A stretch of 64,000 nt of DNA from Lachnospiraceae bacterium (lineage in GTDB: Bacteria > Bacillota > Clostridia > Lachnospirales > Lachnospiraceae), in assembly GCA_910575035.1 (NCBI GenBank), contig CAJTDL010000023.1, forward strand, positions 17,765 through 81,764, read 5' to 3'. Below, piece by piece: positions 34,284 to 44,300 of the stretch (within the stretch, counting starts at the first letter, position 1; every line of letters starts with the position of its first letter). Below the pieces are notes generated by a model. That model saw only the letters and a program-made list of their open reading frames with translations. It was not told the origin of the DNA and searched no databases. The translations under genes and the position numbers were made by a program.

Positions 34284-35918
34284 ATGGAAAAGGCAACGGG
34301 AAAATCAATTTTTAAGGGAATTGCCATTGGCAGGATCTTGTTTTACCAGAAAGGGGAACAGCAGGTAAAGCGGGTAAAGGTTGAGGATACAGAAGCAGAG
34401 CTGAAACGTTACGAGCAGGCGACAGAGATTGCAGTTGGGCAGTTAAATGAATTATACCAAAATGCAGTAAAGGAAGTTGGGGAGACAAATGCGGCTGTAT
34501 TTGAAGTCCATGCCATTATGGTGCAGGATGGGGACTATGTGGATTCTATACGGAATATTATTGAGACCCAACAGGTAAATGCAGAATTCGCAGTTGCAAC
34601 CACAGGGGATAATTTTTCAAAAATGTTCTCTGAGATGGATGATGAATACTTTAAGGCAAGGGCGGCAGACGTAAAAGACATTTCGGAACGGATCGTAAAT
34701 ATTCTGTCTGGAGTGGAAAACAGCGGGGATATAGGGGATGAGCCAGTGATTGTGGTGGCGGAAGACCTGGCGCCCAGCGAGACCGTCCAAATGGACAAGG
34801 AGAAATTACTGGCCTTTGTGACGCGGCTTGGGTCATCCAATTCCCATACAGCTATTTTGGCAAGGACAATGAATATTCCTGCGCTGATCGAAGTGGAGAT
34901 CAAAGAAGAATGGAATGGGAAGCTGGCTATTGTGGATGGGTATTCCGGGACATTTTATATTGAGCCGGAGGAGGAAATCCTGGCACAGATGAAAGAACGC
35001 CAGGACGAAGACATAAGGAATCGGAAATTGCTCCAACAGCTGAAAGGGAAAGAGGACATTACCCTGGATGGCAAGAAAATTAAATTATATGCGAATATTG
35101 GCGGCGTGAAGGATGTGGCAAGCGTCCTGGCCAATGATGCGGCGGGGATTGGCCTGTTTCGGAGTGAGTTCCTGTATCTGGAGGCAGACGACTATCCCAG
35201 TGAGGAAAGCCAGTTTTTGGTTTACAAAAAAGTGGCGGAGAATATGGCTGGCAAAAAAGTGATTGTGCGGACCCTGGATATTGGCGCTGACAAGCAGGCA
35301 GATTATTTCCAGTTAGGGCATGAGGATAACCCAGCTATGGGCTACCGCGCCATCCGCATCTGCCTGGATCGGGTAGATATTTTCAAAACCCAGCTGCGCG
35401 CCTTATTCCGCGCAAGCGCATTTGGAAACATTGCCATTATGTATCCTATGATCATTTCCGTGAATGAAGTGAAAAAAATCAAGGAAATCGTAGAGTTGGT
35501 GAAAAAGGAATTGGACGTCCAGGAAGTCCCCTATGGAAATGTAGAGCAGGGAATCATGATCGAAACCCCTGCCGCCGTTATGATCAGCGACCTGCTGGCG
35601 CAGGAAGTGGATTTCTTCAGTATCGGGACAAATGACCTGACCCAGTATACATTGGCTATCGACAGGCAAAACAGTAAACTGGACAATATTTACGATTCCC
35701 ACCATCCCGCCGTGCTGCGCATGATTCAAAAGACCATTGAAAATGGCCATAAACACGGCTGCTGGGTAGGCATTTGCGGAGAGCTTGGCGCAGACCCAAC
35801 CTTAACCCAGGCCTTCCTCAACATGGGAATCGATGAGCTGTCCGTATCGCCCACCTTTGTCCTTCCCATCCGTAAAAACATCAGGGAGATGAAGGTGAAC
35901 GGGGCTCCTGAACTGTAA
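34284..35918 (+). CDS. ptsI: PTS enzyme I (phosphoenolpyruvate-protein phosphotransferase)
   Basis: 544 residues. The N-terminal HPr-binding and swivelling domains carry the phosphohistidine His188 in [18 protein letters not shown]. The C-terminal PEP-binding barrel has [11 protein letters not shown], the metal ligands in [21 protein letters not shown] and the catalytic cysteine in GICGELGAD. It is slightly shorter than the usual ~570 residues, but all motifs are present. It starts 12 bp after HPr, so the pair is co-expressed within the fructan locus. Confidence 0.96.
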   Translation: MEKATGKSIFKGIAIGRILFYQKGEQQVKRVKVEDTEAELKRYEQATEIAVGQLNELYQNAVKEVGETNAAVFEVHAIMVQDGDYVDSIRNIIETQQVNAEFAVATTGDNFSKMFSEMDDEYFKARAADVKDISERIVNILSGVENSGDIGDEPVIVVAEDLAPSETVQMDKEKLLAFVTRLGSSNSHTAILARTMNIPALIEVEIKEEWNGKLAIVDGYSGTFYIEPEEEILAQMKERQDEDIRNRKLLQQLKGKEDITLDGKKIKLYANIGGVKDVASVLANDAAGIGLFRSEFLYLEADDYPSEESQFLVYKKVAENMAGKKVIVRTLDIGADKQADYFQLGHEDNPAMGYRAIRICLDRVDIFKTQLRALFRASAFGNIAIMYPMIISVNEVKKIKEIVELVKKELDVQEVPYGNVEQGIMIETPAAVMISDLLAQEVDFFSIGTNDLTQYTLAIDRQNSKLDNIYDSHHPAVLRMIQKTIENGHKHGCWVGICGELGADPTLTQAFLNMGIDELSVSPTFVLPIRKNIREMKVNGAPEL

Positions 35919-35959
35919 AATACAAACTTCATGCGTTTCCAAGAAGGGAAGGTGTCAAT

Positions 35960-36508
35960 ATGGGAAGTATATGGCATGACATACGGGAAGACAGAATCTT
36001 CCCCACAGATTTTATCGCAGTAGTAGAAATCTCAAAAGGAAGTAAGAAAAAATATGAGCTGGATAAAGAAACGGGCCAGATTATCCTGGACAGAATCTTA
36101 TATACATCTACCCATTACCCCATGAATTACGGTTTCATACCAAGAACCCTGGGTGATGACGGAGATCCCTTGGATGTTCTCGTAATGTGTTCTGAGCCGC
36201 TGGAGCCTTTGACCTTAACAAGGTGCTACCCCATCGGCGTAATGAAAATGCTGGACGGTGATGCTGGAGATGAAAAGATCATTGCCATCCCCTGGGCAGA
36301 CCCAACCTATGAGATGTATACGGACATTTCAGAATTGCCGAAGCACATTTTCGATGAGATACATCATTTTTTTTCCGTATACAAAGACTTGGAAGGAAAG
36401 AAGATTACCGTAGGCGATTTCGAAGGCGCGGTAGGAGCTATTGCTGTCATCGAGGATTGCATTGAGCGGTACAAAAAGAAATTCGGGAACCAATCCCAAA
36501 AAAAATAA
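35960..36508 (+). CDS. ppa: Soluble inorganic pyrophosphatase, family I
   Basis: 182 residues. Family I features: [21 protein letters not shown], the active-site [14 protein letters not shown], and [17 protein letters not shown] supplying aspartates for metal and pyrophosphate. It hydrolyses pyrophosphate to phosphate. It lies 41 bp after enzyme I and 62 bp before the fructanase gene, an unusual neighbour for this enzyme. A stem (AATCCGC/GCGGATT, 36525-36542) follows without a T run, perhaps an mRNA processing site. Confidence 0.93.
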   Translation: MGSIWHDIREDRIFPTDFIAVVEISKGSKKKYELDKETGQIILDRILYTSTHYPMNYGFIPRTLGDDGDPLDVLVMCSEPLEPLTLTRCYPIGVMKMLDGDAGDEKIIAIPWADPTYEMYTDISELPKHIFDEIHHFFSVYKDLEGKKITVGDFEGAVGAIAVIEDCIERYKKKFGNQSQKK

Positions 36509-36570
36509 GGGAGTTTTCCATATGAATCCGCAAAGGCGGATTTGCGCAAAAGTATGAAAGGAGAGAGAAG

Positions 36571-39500
36571 ATGCGAAAAAGATATTTGGCAAGAATGGCG
36601 TCATCTGCGCTGGCTGTGGCGGTTGCGTTTTCCACAATAGCAAATGTGCCAATCACAGCTTATGCCGAAACAGCAGAGGAACAGATTGCCGTACAGGCTG
36701 AGGCGCAGACAGCAGCCGGACTGACCAACTTCACAGACATAGGGGGCACAGGCCTTCAGGCAGATGCACAGACAGGAACCATTACAATGGAAAAAGGGGC
36801 AGGCGACCACTTTGCCGTTTTTGACGGCCTGGAGTATAAGACAAAAGATTTTGTATTTGAGGCGGACGTTAAACTGGAGGAAGGCCCTTCCGCAGCCCTG
36901 GTATTTGGCTTAGATGATAAAGCGGTTCCATCCAAAAAGTGGTATGGCGCAAATATCAATACGGAAGATGACAACGGCCAGGGGCGTTTCCGTATCTTTG
37001 GCGTAAATGCAGATTTCCAGGAGCAGCCCTGTTCCTTTTGGGAAGGGTTCCAGAAGGAAGAGACGCTGCACTTAAGAGTAGATGTAAAGCGGGATGGAAC
37101 CTACACTTATACCTTTGGGAACAAAGGTGGGGAAGAAAGGTCAGTGACAGGCCAGATCCCGGATTGGAAAGGCGGCTATCTGGGGATTCTGACATTCAAT
37201 ACAAAGGCAGCATTTTCCAATATCTCTTTTGAAAACCGCATGGTGGAGACCAACTTGACAGACTTCACCTCCCATACGCCGGATAAATTTTCAGTGGATG
37301 AGGCTGCAGGGACTGTGACGCTGGGCGATAATGGCGGCGACCACTTTGCTGTATACAATGGCTTAGAGGAGAAGGCAAATGACTTTGTATTAGAGGCAGA
37401 TATCGCATTGGAAGGCCGGTCAGCAGCGTTGATTTTTGGCATTGGCAGGAAAGAGAACCCAAGCGGCCAATGGAGCGGAGCCAATATTGATACAGGCAGC
37501 AGCGAAAAATTCCGTATTTTTGGGCCTGGGCTGCAGAATAATACAGATGGAAAAGAACTGGAAGGCGTAGACCCAACACAGCCAATGCATTTTAAGCTGG
37601 ATGTGAAGAAGGACGGAAGCTTTCTCTATACGTTTGGGAATATAGGGGGGCAGACGCGCTCCATTGAAGGGACGATAGACAGCTGGCAGGGGGGATATGT
37701 GGGCATACTGACCTTTAACTCTAAGGCTGTATTCTCCAATATTTCCTTTGAGAACCGTACCACAGAAACTGTCAAGGCGCCCGTAGGGGATCTTGAAATA
37801 ACAGACGCATATAAGACAAACTTAGAAGGGTTTTCCGCTATGGAAAACGCAGCCTGGGAAGTAAGGGAAGACGGGCTGTACAGCAACGCTTCCGGCAAAG
37901 GGGACAGCTTCCTCTATACCAAGACACAGGGAAATGATTTTGTCTATTCCACAGATGTAACATTTGTAAAGAATGAGGGAGCGGCGTCCCTGGTATTCCG
38001 CAATGCCAATGAGGATCAGAATACAAACTGCTATGCAGTCAATATAGACGCAGGCTCTAAAGAGTGCAAGTTCTGGAAATGGCAGAATGGCGAAAATTAT
38101 GACATGTCGCAAGTGGATAAGACGAAAGTTGACCCCATTGACGGCAAGTATACGCTGAAGGTAGTGGCAGTAGGCTCCTGGATTTCCTGCTATGTAAACG
38201 GAACATTAATTGCAAGCACAGGCGATTATCTGCTGCAGGGCACAGAGAAGGGGCAGAGCACCAGCATTGATGAAGGGTATTTTGGATTGCTGAACTGGAA
38301 TGGCGAGATGGTATTTCAGAATACATACTACAGGCCAATTACAGATAGCAACAGCCCATTGATTGAGGACATCGCCGTTACCTCAACTGGGGATGTGGAG
38401 AAAAAAGGCCAGTTCTTCCCAGAAGAACCCACCCATTTCCAGTATGTGAAAAACAATGCCGCAATGGTAAACATTGTGCCGACTAAGAAAAATGCAAATG
38501 CTAAGATCACTGTATTGGGTACAGATGGAACCACGGTTTATCCGGACGGCAAGAATATTCCGCTGGTAGTAGGGCCAAATTTCCTTACAGTAATCAGCAG
38601 CGCATCTGTTGACGATGCAGGGACAGAAGCAACCCTGACTTACAGGGTGAACGTGCACCGCAGGCAGGCGGATGAGGTTTACTACAATGAGCCATACCGG
38701 GGACAGTACCATTATTCTGTAAAAGACGGCTGGGGCAATGACCCGAACGGCATGATTTATTATAATGGGACATACCATTTCTTCTATCAATTTTACGAAG
38801 GCACAAGCCATGGCCCGATGCACTGGGCGCACGCTACCAGCAAGGACATGATCCATTGGGAAGAAGAGCCGGTTGCGATCTATCCGGATGAAAGCGGGGT
38901 TATGTTTAATGGGTATATTGTACAGGATGAAAATAATACCTCTGGGTTATTTAAAGAGGAAGATAAGTGCCGTTTCGTGGCGTTGATTACAATCAACGGA
39001 AATGGCCAGCGTTTCAAGGTAGCTTACAGCACAGATGAAGGGAAGACATGGAAAAAAGTAAAGAAGATTGCAGCAGATTGGGAAGACGACCCGCTGTGGA
39101 GCCGTGACTTCCGTGACCCGCAGATTTTCCGTTATGAAAATAAGTGGTTCTTAACCGTTGCAGGCGGCCCGCTCCGTATTTATTCTTCTGATAACCTGCT
39201 GGATTGGAAATGCGAATCTGCTTATGGCAACTTCCATACAGAGTGCCCGGATTTATTCCCATTGCAGGCTGATGATGGGAAGGTAAAATGGCTTCTGAAC
39301 GGAGGCGGTAGGTTCTACAAGATTGGTGATTTTAAAGAGGTGGATGGAAATTGGACATTTGTTCCAGATCCGGAATATGGCACGATGAATAACACTGCAG
39401 ATAGTGAGAGAATGAATTTTGGAAAAGATTCCTATGCAACCATGAGGTACTACCTGGATCATGACTTCGGCACTGCCGCAAACCCAACGCCAAAAGACAT

Positions 39501-41781
39501 TACTGTTATAAACTGGATGAATACATGGGATTACTGCACTACCATAGGAAAGACCGTAGGGCAGGAATTTAATGGAACCTATAACCTGACCTTAAACCTT
39601 GGACTTACCAAGAACGAGAGCGGCAAATATATCCTGACCCAGACACCGATCGAACAGTATCAGTCACTACGGGACACGAAAAATGCAAAAGAGCTAAAAA
39701 ATGTAGATGTGACAGAAAATAATGGCCTGCTGAAGGACTTCAAAGGCGATTGCTACGAAATCGTATCTACCTTCCGGCCAGGCACAGATACAAAGAAGGT
39801 AGGCTTTAAGCTCCGCACAAACGGGAAGGAAGAGACTGTTGTTACGTACGATTTAGAAACAGAAACCGTGTCCATTGACCGCAGCAGGTCCGGCATTATC
39901 ATTCCTGGCTCTTTTGTACAGGTTGACAGCCAGAGCAATGTGAAACGGAATGCGGATGGAAGCATTGACCTGCATATCTATGTGGACAGGGCAAGCGTGG
40001 AAGTATTCGCAAAGAATTATACTGTTGCTGGCGCAGAGCAGATTTTCCCATCTGTAAACAGCCTTGGGGCAAGCGTTTTTGCGGAAGGCGGCGCAGCAAA
40101 GGCAGATATTACCGTTTATCCAATGGACACCATCTGGACAGATAAGAAGGAGGTTGCAGATCCAATCGAGATAGGTTCTTCTTCACCAGGGGAGAACAAT
40201 GTTAATATAGGCAGCGCTTTGGATTTGAGCGCATACCTTCTGCCAATCGGGGTAGTGCAGGATATTGAATGGTCTGTGGAAGATAAGACAGTCGTATCCC
40301 TGCAGGCACAGGCTGAGGACATGACATCCGTCCAGGTGACAGGATTGAAAGAGGGGACTACAAAGGTTACTGCAGTTTCCAAAGCAAACCCTTCCCTGAA
40401 AAAGGAATTTACCATCCATGTATATAAGAATAACTTTAAGACGAACCTCGCCCCCTTTGCGGCAAACGGCAACTGGTTTATCAATGACGAAGTGCTGAGC
40501 GTTTCCAACAGCGCTGCCAACGATTCCTACATGACCCAGAACAAGCTCACAGCCAAAACCTATGAATTGGAAACAGACCTGAAATATGAGAAAGGGCTGG
40601 TTAATCTGTTCTTTGCAGCAAAAAGCACAGACCCAACAGGGGCATACGCCCTTCAGTTCGGCCAGAATGATATGGTCCGCCTGTTCTATTTTGCAGGAGA
40701 CACCATCAAGGAAGCAAGCATGGGCAAGGCAATCAACGACAACCAGTACCATCATGTCAAGGTTGCCAAGACCGAGAACAGCGTCACTGTTTTTGTGGAC
40801 GGCACCGAATGCCTGAGCCACACATTTGAAAGCGTAGAGCCATTCTTCAATGACGCCCATGTGGGCCTTGGCCTTTGGGATGGCGCATTGGAAGTAAAGG
40901 GACTCTACATTGACGGCGGCAAAATGCCAGAGCCTGAAAAAGTGAATGCAAAAGCACCGGCAATCACCAAAAACCTTTCCAACCAGAGCTGCGCCCTGAA
41001 AGCGAAGCTTACATTGAGCGTAACAGCAGTATCCCAGGATGGCGGAACCTTAAGCTACCAGTGGTACTCCAATACGAAAAACAGCAAGGACGGCGCAAAG
41101 GCCATTAGTAAGGCAACAAAAGCAACCTACACCGTTCCAACCAAAAACGCAGGAACCGTTTATTATTTCTGCCGGGTAACAAATACCAACAGCAAGGCAA
41201 CCGGGGAAAAATCTGCCTCTGCAGATTCCAAGATTGCAAAAGTGGCTGTCAAGAAAGCCGCAAACCCAATTGCAAGCGTATCCAAATACAGCAAGCCAAT
41301 TGGAAGCAAGGTTACTTTAAAGCCACAGGGGACAGCTACCTATAAGAGCAGCAACACCAAGGTGGCATCCGTAAGCAAGAAGGGCGTGGTGACCTTTAAA
41401 AGATTCGGTAAGGCAACCATTACCGTAAAAGCTGCGGGCAATGCAAATTACAAGGCAGCCACAAAGAAGGTTGCCATCGTGGTAACCCCGAAGGCGGTCA
41501 GCATCAAATCCCTGAAGTCTGCTAAGGCAAAGACAGCAGCAGTCACCTGGAAGAAAGATGCAAAGGTAACCGGCTATAAGATCCAGTACGCTGCAAAGAG
41601 CAATTTCAAGGGTGCAAAGACGGTAACGGTAAAGAAGAACAGCACCGTTTCCACAACTCTGAAAAAACTGCAGGGAAATAAGAAATATTATGTGCGCATA
41701 CGCTCTTACAAGAAAGTTGATAAGAAAACAACCGTATACAGCGCCTGGAGCAAAGCCAAAACTGTTAAAGTGAAAAAATAA
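36571..41781 (+). CDS. Secreted multidomain GH32 fructan hydrolase (levanase/inulinase type)
   Basis: 1736 residues. A signal peptide ends near AYAETAEE (~33). Residues ~45-220 and ~222-395 are two related lectin-like modules (each with GDHFAV…GGYLGILTFN or similar). Residues ~400-580 resemble CBM66, the levan-binding module of B. subtilis SacC. The GH32 catalytic domain (~690-1110) has the sucrase box as WGNDPNG (~721; usually WMNDPNG), RDPQIF (~848) and the acid/base ECPDLF (~890), then its beta-sandwich (~1115-1190). The C-terminus has a Big_2-like domain, another lectin-like domain (~1310-1450), Ig-like and Big_2 domains, and a final Lys-rich Fn3-like module ending VKVKK. There is no LPXTG signal. 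Inferred role: release of fructose outside the cell for the adjacent PTS. Confidence 0.92.
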   Translation: MRKRYLARMASSALAVAVAFSTIANVPITAYAETAEEQIAVQAEAQTAAGLTNFTDIGGTGLQADAQTGTITMEKGAGDHFAVFDGLEYKTKDFVFEADVKLEEGPSAALVFGLDDKAVPSKKWYGANINTEDDNGQGRFRIFGVNADFQEQPCSFWEGFQKEETLHLRVDVKRDGTYTYTFGNKGGEERSVTGQIPDWKGGYLGILTFNTKAAFSNISFENRMVETNLTDFTSHTPDKFSVDEAAGTVTLGDNGGDHFAVYNGLEEKANDFVLEADIALEGRSAALIFGIGRKENPSGQWSGANIDTGSSEKFRIFGPGLQNNTDGKELEGVDPTQPMHFKLDVKKDGSFLYTFGNIGGQTRSIEGTIDSWQGGYVGILTFNSKAVFSNISFENRTTETVKAPVGDLEITDAYKTNLEGFSAMENAAWEVREDGLYSNASGKGDSFLYTKTQGNDFVYSTDVTFVKNEGAASLVFRNANEDQNTNCYAVNIDAGSKECKFWKWQNGENYDMSQVDKTKVDPIDGKYTLKVVAVGSWISCYVNGTLIASTGDYLLQGTEKGQSTSIDEGYFGLLNWNGEMVFQNTYYRPITDSNSPLIEDIAVTSTGDVEKKGQFFPEEPTHFQYVKNNAAMVNIVPTKKNANAKITVLGTDGTTVYPDGKNIPLVVGPNFLTVISSASVDDAGTEATLTYRVNVHRRQADEVYYNEPYRGQYHYSVKDGWGNDPNGMIYYNGTYHFFYQFYEGTSHGPMHWAHATSKDMIHWEEEPVAIYPDESGVMFNGYIVQDENNTSGLFKEEDKCRFVALITINGNGQRFKVAYSTDEGKTWKKVKKIAADWEDDPLWSRDFRDPQIFRYENKWFLTVAGGPLRIYSSDNLLDWKCESAYGNFHTECPDLFPLQADDGKVKWLLNGGGRFYKIGDFKEVDGNWTFVPDPEYGTMNNTADSERMNFGKDSYATMRYYLDHDFGTAANPTPKDITVINWMNTWDYCTTIGKTVGQEFNGTYNLTLNLGLTKNESGKYILTQTPIEQYQSLRDTKNAKELKNVDVTENNGLLKDFKGDCYEIVSTFRPGTDTKKVGFKLRTNGKEETVVTYDLETETVSIDRSRSGIIIPGSFVQVDSQSNVKRNADGSIDLHIYVDRASVEVFAKNYTVAGAEQIFPSVNSLGASVFAEGGAAKADITVYPMDTIWTDKKEVADPIEIGSSSPGENNVNIGSALDLSAYLLPIGVVQDIEWSVEDKTVVSLQAQAEDMTSVQVTGLKEGTTKVTAVSKANPSLKKEFTIHVYKNNFKTNLAPFAANGNWFINDEVLSVSNSAANDSYMTQNKLTAKTYELETDLKYEKGLVNLFFAAKSTDPTGAYALQFGQNDMVRLFYFAGDTIKEASMGKAINDNQYHHVKVAKTENSVTVFVDGTECLSHTFESVEPFFNDAHVGLGLWDGALEVKGLYIDGGKMPEPEKVNAKAPAITKNLSNQSCALKAKLTLSVTAVSQDGGTLSYQWYSNTKNSKDGAKAISKATKATYTVPTKNAGTVYYFCRVTNTNSKATGEKSASADSKIAKVAVKKAANPIASVSKYSKPIGSKVTLKPQGTATYKSSNTKVASVSKKGVVTFKRFGKATITVKAAGNANYKAATKKVAIVVTPKAVSIKSLKSAKAKTAAVTWKKDAKVTGYKIQYAAKSNFKGAKTVTVKKNSTVSTTLKKLQGNKKYYVRIRSYKKVDKKTTVYSAWSKAKTVKVKK

Positions 41782-41887
41782 GCTATCCCACAGAGTATAT
41801 GGTTTGGCATCTGAAAGCTACAGGATGCAGCCCAAAAGGAAAGAAGTAACCCATAACATAGCCATATGCATAGAAAATGCCATAAAA

Positions 41888-41929
41888 GGGGGCGGATGCA
41901 CGAAGTAATTTGTGCATCCGCCCCCTTAT
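41888..41929. terminator. Bidirectional intrinsic terminator
   Basis: A perfect 14-bp stem (GGGGGCGGATGCAC, 41888-41901, with its complement at 41912-41925) flanked by AAAA on the left and TTA on the right. On the minus strand it runs into TTTTATGG. It ends the fructanase transcript and overlaps the end of the SMEK pseudogene. Confidence 0.85.
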
Positions 41930-42860
41930 GCCCTGATTTCATTAACTAAAAAGAACTTAATGGCTGCCCTGTCATATTTTTTGCCATTCACACTTAATCT
42001 CTCGGCAAAATATGTAACTAACCTATTAAGGGCAATGAACGGATTATCGCCTGCCTCGTCTAAAAACTGCACACTGATATCCTGAAGGTAAAACATAATA
42101 ATAATGTCTTGCGCTTCATCAATGCCCAATTTATCATTTACAACATCTAAAGCATCTCCATAAATGGAATATAACGTTGTGTATTCCATAATCAGCTTAT
42201 CAGTAAATTCCCGCAACCTTTTATATATCTTATACTCAGGATCGACTTTGGTATCCTGGTTTACTTAAACTTTCCTATGCCCTGAAATATATTCTATCAA
42301 AGCTATAATGGTATCAATCTCACTGGCCTGCGTTTCTTTAACTGCATAGTATTTGTCACATAATTCCTTTGATAAATAACTGCTGATTTTTTTATCTGGT
42401 CTGTGTCCAATTCCCTAATATCTTTTATTAAATCTTCAACATCCCAAATATCCTTCGTTTTATCAAATACAAATTTTCCGTCTGTATTAAATTCTGTCGT
42501 ATATTTTTTCTTTTGTATTAAAATAAAAATAATCAGCCTGTTGTATATTTTATAAGACTCATTTTTATTAAATTCCTCTATTGTATGATTGATTTTTTTG
42601 CTGGAATTATCAGATGTCACTTGTACTGCAATTTTATTTATCTTATCAAAAAGGTCAATAGCTGGTGCGTTCTTTTCCAAATAATTCGCATTCTTTAATT
42701 TATATCCATAAATAAGATTCAACAAGCCAGGGAAAAAATCTTCAGCTACAATATTAATATCATATAGATTAACGGCATTAAGTATAGTCACTTCTTTACT
42801 TAATAAAGCAAGGCTTCCTGCCACTTCTTTCAAAAAAATTTCCTTATTTAACATACTCAA
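41926..42860 (-). pseudogene. SMEK-domain protein gene, broken by a frameshift and a stop
   Basis: From 42860 the reading frame encodes an SMEK-like N-terminus (NAVNLYDINIVAEDFFPGL, FDKINKIAVQVTSDNSSKKI, RLIIFILIQKKK). In an A7 tract near 42403-42410 one base is missing; restoring it continues the protein as ISSYLSKELCDKYYAVKE…IALIEYISGHRKV, then a TAA at about 42264. The same frame reopens as DTKVDPEYKIYKRLREFTDK and ends at 41926 (YDRAAIKFFLVNEIRA). All three pieces form one ancestral gene of ~300 residues. SMEK-domain proteins occur in ABC-three-component and other conflict systems; no partner gene is present here. Confidence 0.65.
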
Positions 42861-42952
42861 TCCCTCCTACTTGTTACCTCGATTGGTTTTATCACAAATT
42901 ATTCTAAATTACTATTGCTTTTTTGGAGGCATTGTTAACTTTAAAATAATTG

Positions 42953-43238
42953 GTTACTATTTGCGGCCTGGGGTCTTTATAGCAACAATTCTGGGCGGTA
43001 TTTAAAATTTTGCTTCGCAAAAATCGCCCCTCACTCCTGAATCATGTTCTCACGGAATGCGCAGTTTTGCGCATTCCTGAGCCATGAATCAATGTCAGGA
43101 ACTTAAGGGGGTTTTACTGGTAGGCGTCAGGGAGGCAGCAGAATCCTGCCTTTCGGCTTTTACCGGAGCTTTTTTAGCCATCCCCGTTGCCTGTTGGTAA
43201 AATCCCTTAAGTTACTGACATTGGCCATGAATAGTAAC
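42953..43238 (-). mobile_element. Composite element: element A copy 4 carrying nested element B1
   Basis: A 286-bp unit bounded by GTTACTATT and AATAGTAAC and flanked by a perfect 8-bp duplication AATAATTG (42945-42952 and 43239-43246). Positions 42953-43089 are element A in reverse orientation with its hairpins; 43224-43238 are the other A terminus. Between them lies element B1. The region 42861-43410 holds no gene apart from this. Confidence 0.9.
43090..43223. mobile_element. Element B1, nested inside element A copy 4
   Basis: 134 bp with inverted ends CAATGTCAGGAACTTAAGGG and CCCTTAAGTTACTGACATTG. It is flanked by GCCATGAAT on both sides (43081-43089, 43224-43232), a perfect 9-bp duplication of element A sequence. 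Interior stems are rich in GC (GGCAGCAGAATCCTGCC). Non-coding. Confidence 0.88.
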
Positions 43239-43410
43239 AATAATTGTTCTATCCTGAATAAGTTCTGGCATTTTCCACCATTTCATTGTATAATCAAGGG
43301 GCAGGATGAAAGCTATATTGGCTAGAAGGAATCAGACAATCCAAGGAATAGCAGGATTTATGCCAGCCTTTCCCCTAGGATACAGCAGATTATGTTACAG
43401 GAGGTAAAGC

Positions 43411-44072
43411 AATGAATTTGCATCAGAAAAAGGGAGAAGCCTGGATTCGGAATATGATCTTTTTTTCTATGCAATGTTTCTCTTAGGGGAGTTTCAGGAT
43501 CGGGATTCCTTTGAGAGAATGATGGAGTTGGCCTCCCTTCCGCCAGAAGACCTGGATTATCTGATTGGGGATGCCGTGTCCCTGTGGGAGCGGGAAGAAA
43601 TATAAGCATTGCTGCCTGAACTGCCCTAAGGAGGAAACGGATGAGTCAGCGGATCTGACCGAAAGTGAAAAGGAACAGCAGAAATGGCTGAAGGATTACC
43701 CGAAAGCAGGGATCCCAGAATCTGAGCGGGAAGAAGGCAAGGTTTACCTGGAGGATTATTATGGCCAGGAGAGCATAGAGATTGACAAGCTTATCTATCT
43801 GGCATTGCATCATCGCGCAGTCCCAATCTGGGAGGAAAGGCCTAAGGAAGGAGCAGAGGGGCAAAGGAAGGAAGCATACCTGTGGCAGGCATTTGTAAAA
43901 TTCGATGATAATAATGAAGCGTGAGGGCATAGAGAATGTAGAGGCATATGATGAAAAATATGCGATTCATTATAAATGCCAGGAGTGGATGCCAGAGTTG
44001 CTGGCATTGCTAAAAAAGGATGGAAAAGATGAGCAGCATGCTGCAGTTTTCCAATATTATAAGAATGTATAA
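43411..44072 (+). pseudogene. SEC-C motif protein gene, degenerate
   Basis: AGGAGGTAAAGC precedes an ATG at 43411. Coding traces then switch frame: DLFFYAMFLLGEFQDRDSF and LPPEDLDYLIGDAV in one frame, IGMPCPCGSGKKYKHCC with its downstream acidic segment in another (open from 43565 to 43924), and ENVEAYDEKYAIHYKCQEW to 44072 in a third. CPCGSGKKYKHCC is a zinc-binding SEC-C motif. The fold before it resembles helical-repeat proteins of the DUF1186 type. At least two frameshifts and probably a deletion at the SEC-C junction make it a pseudogene. The longest frame (119 codons) could still yield a short peptide. Confidence 0.6.
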
Positions 44073-44140
44073 ATGTTTCAAAAAGAGAGTAATCCCTATC
44101 GGTCAATGCTATTGGCAGGTAGAAAGGATTTCCCAAAAAG

Positions 44141-44280
44141 CATACCTTATGAAACAGCGAAGCTGTTTCCCCGCCCTGGAAGGGCAGGAGTTACGGGGTG
44201 CCCCAGAGGGTATACCTTATGAAACAGCGAAGCTGTTTCCCCGCCCTGAAAGGGTAGGAGTTACGGGGTGCCCCAGAGGG
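44141..44280. repeat. 70-bp direct tandem repeat, two copies
   Basis: Copies at 44141-44210 and 44211-44280 differ at only a few positions. Each contains a perfect hairpin (GAAACAGC-GAA-GCTGTTTC), a second GCCCTGGAAGGGC stem, and ACGGGGTGCCCCAG. The array ends 20 bp before the DJ-1 family start codon, inside its likely leader. Confidence 0.9.
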
Positions 44281-44300
44281 TATAGAAAAAGGAGGAGAAA

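Noticed and set aside
25047..36570. CcpA (cre) operators in the fructan locus
   Set aside because: I looked for the cre palindrome upstream of 25201, 29685, 33126 and 36571 and found no convincing match, though degenerate sites cannot be excluded by eye.
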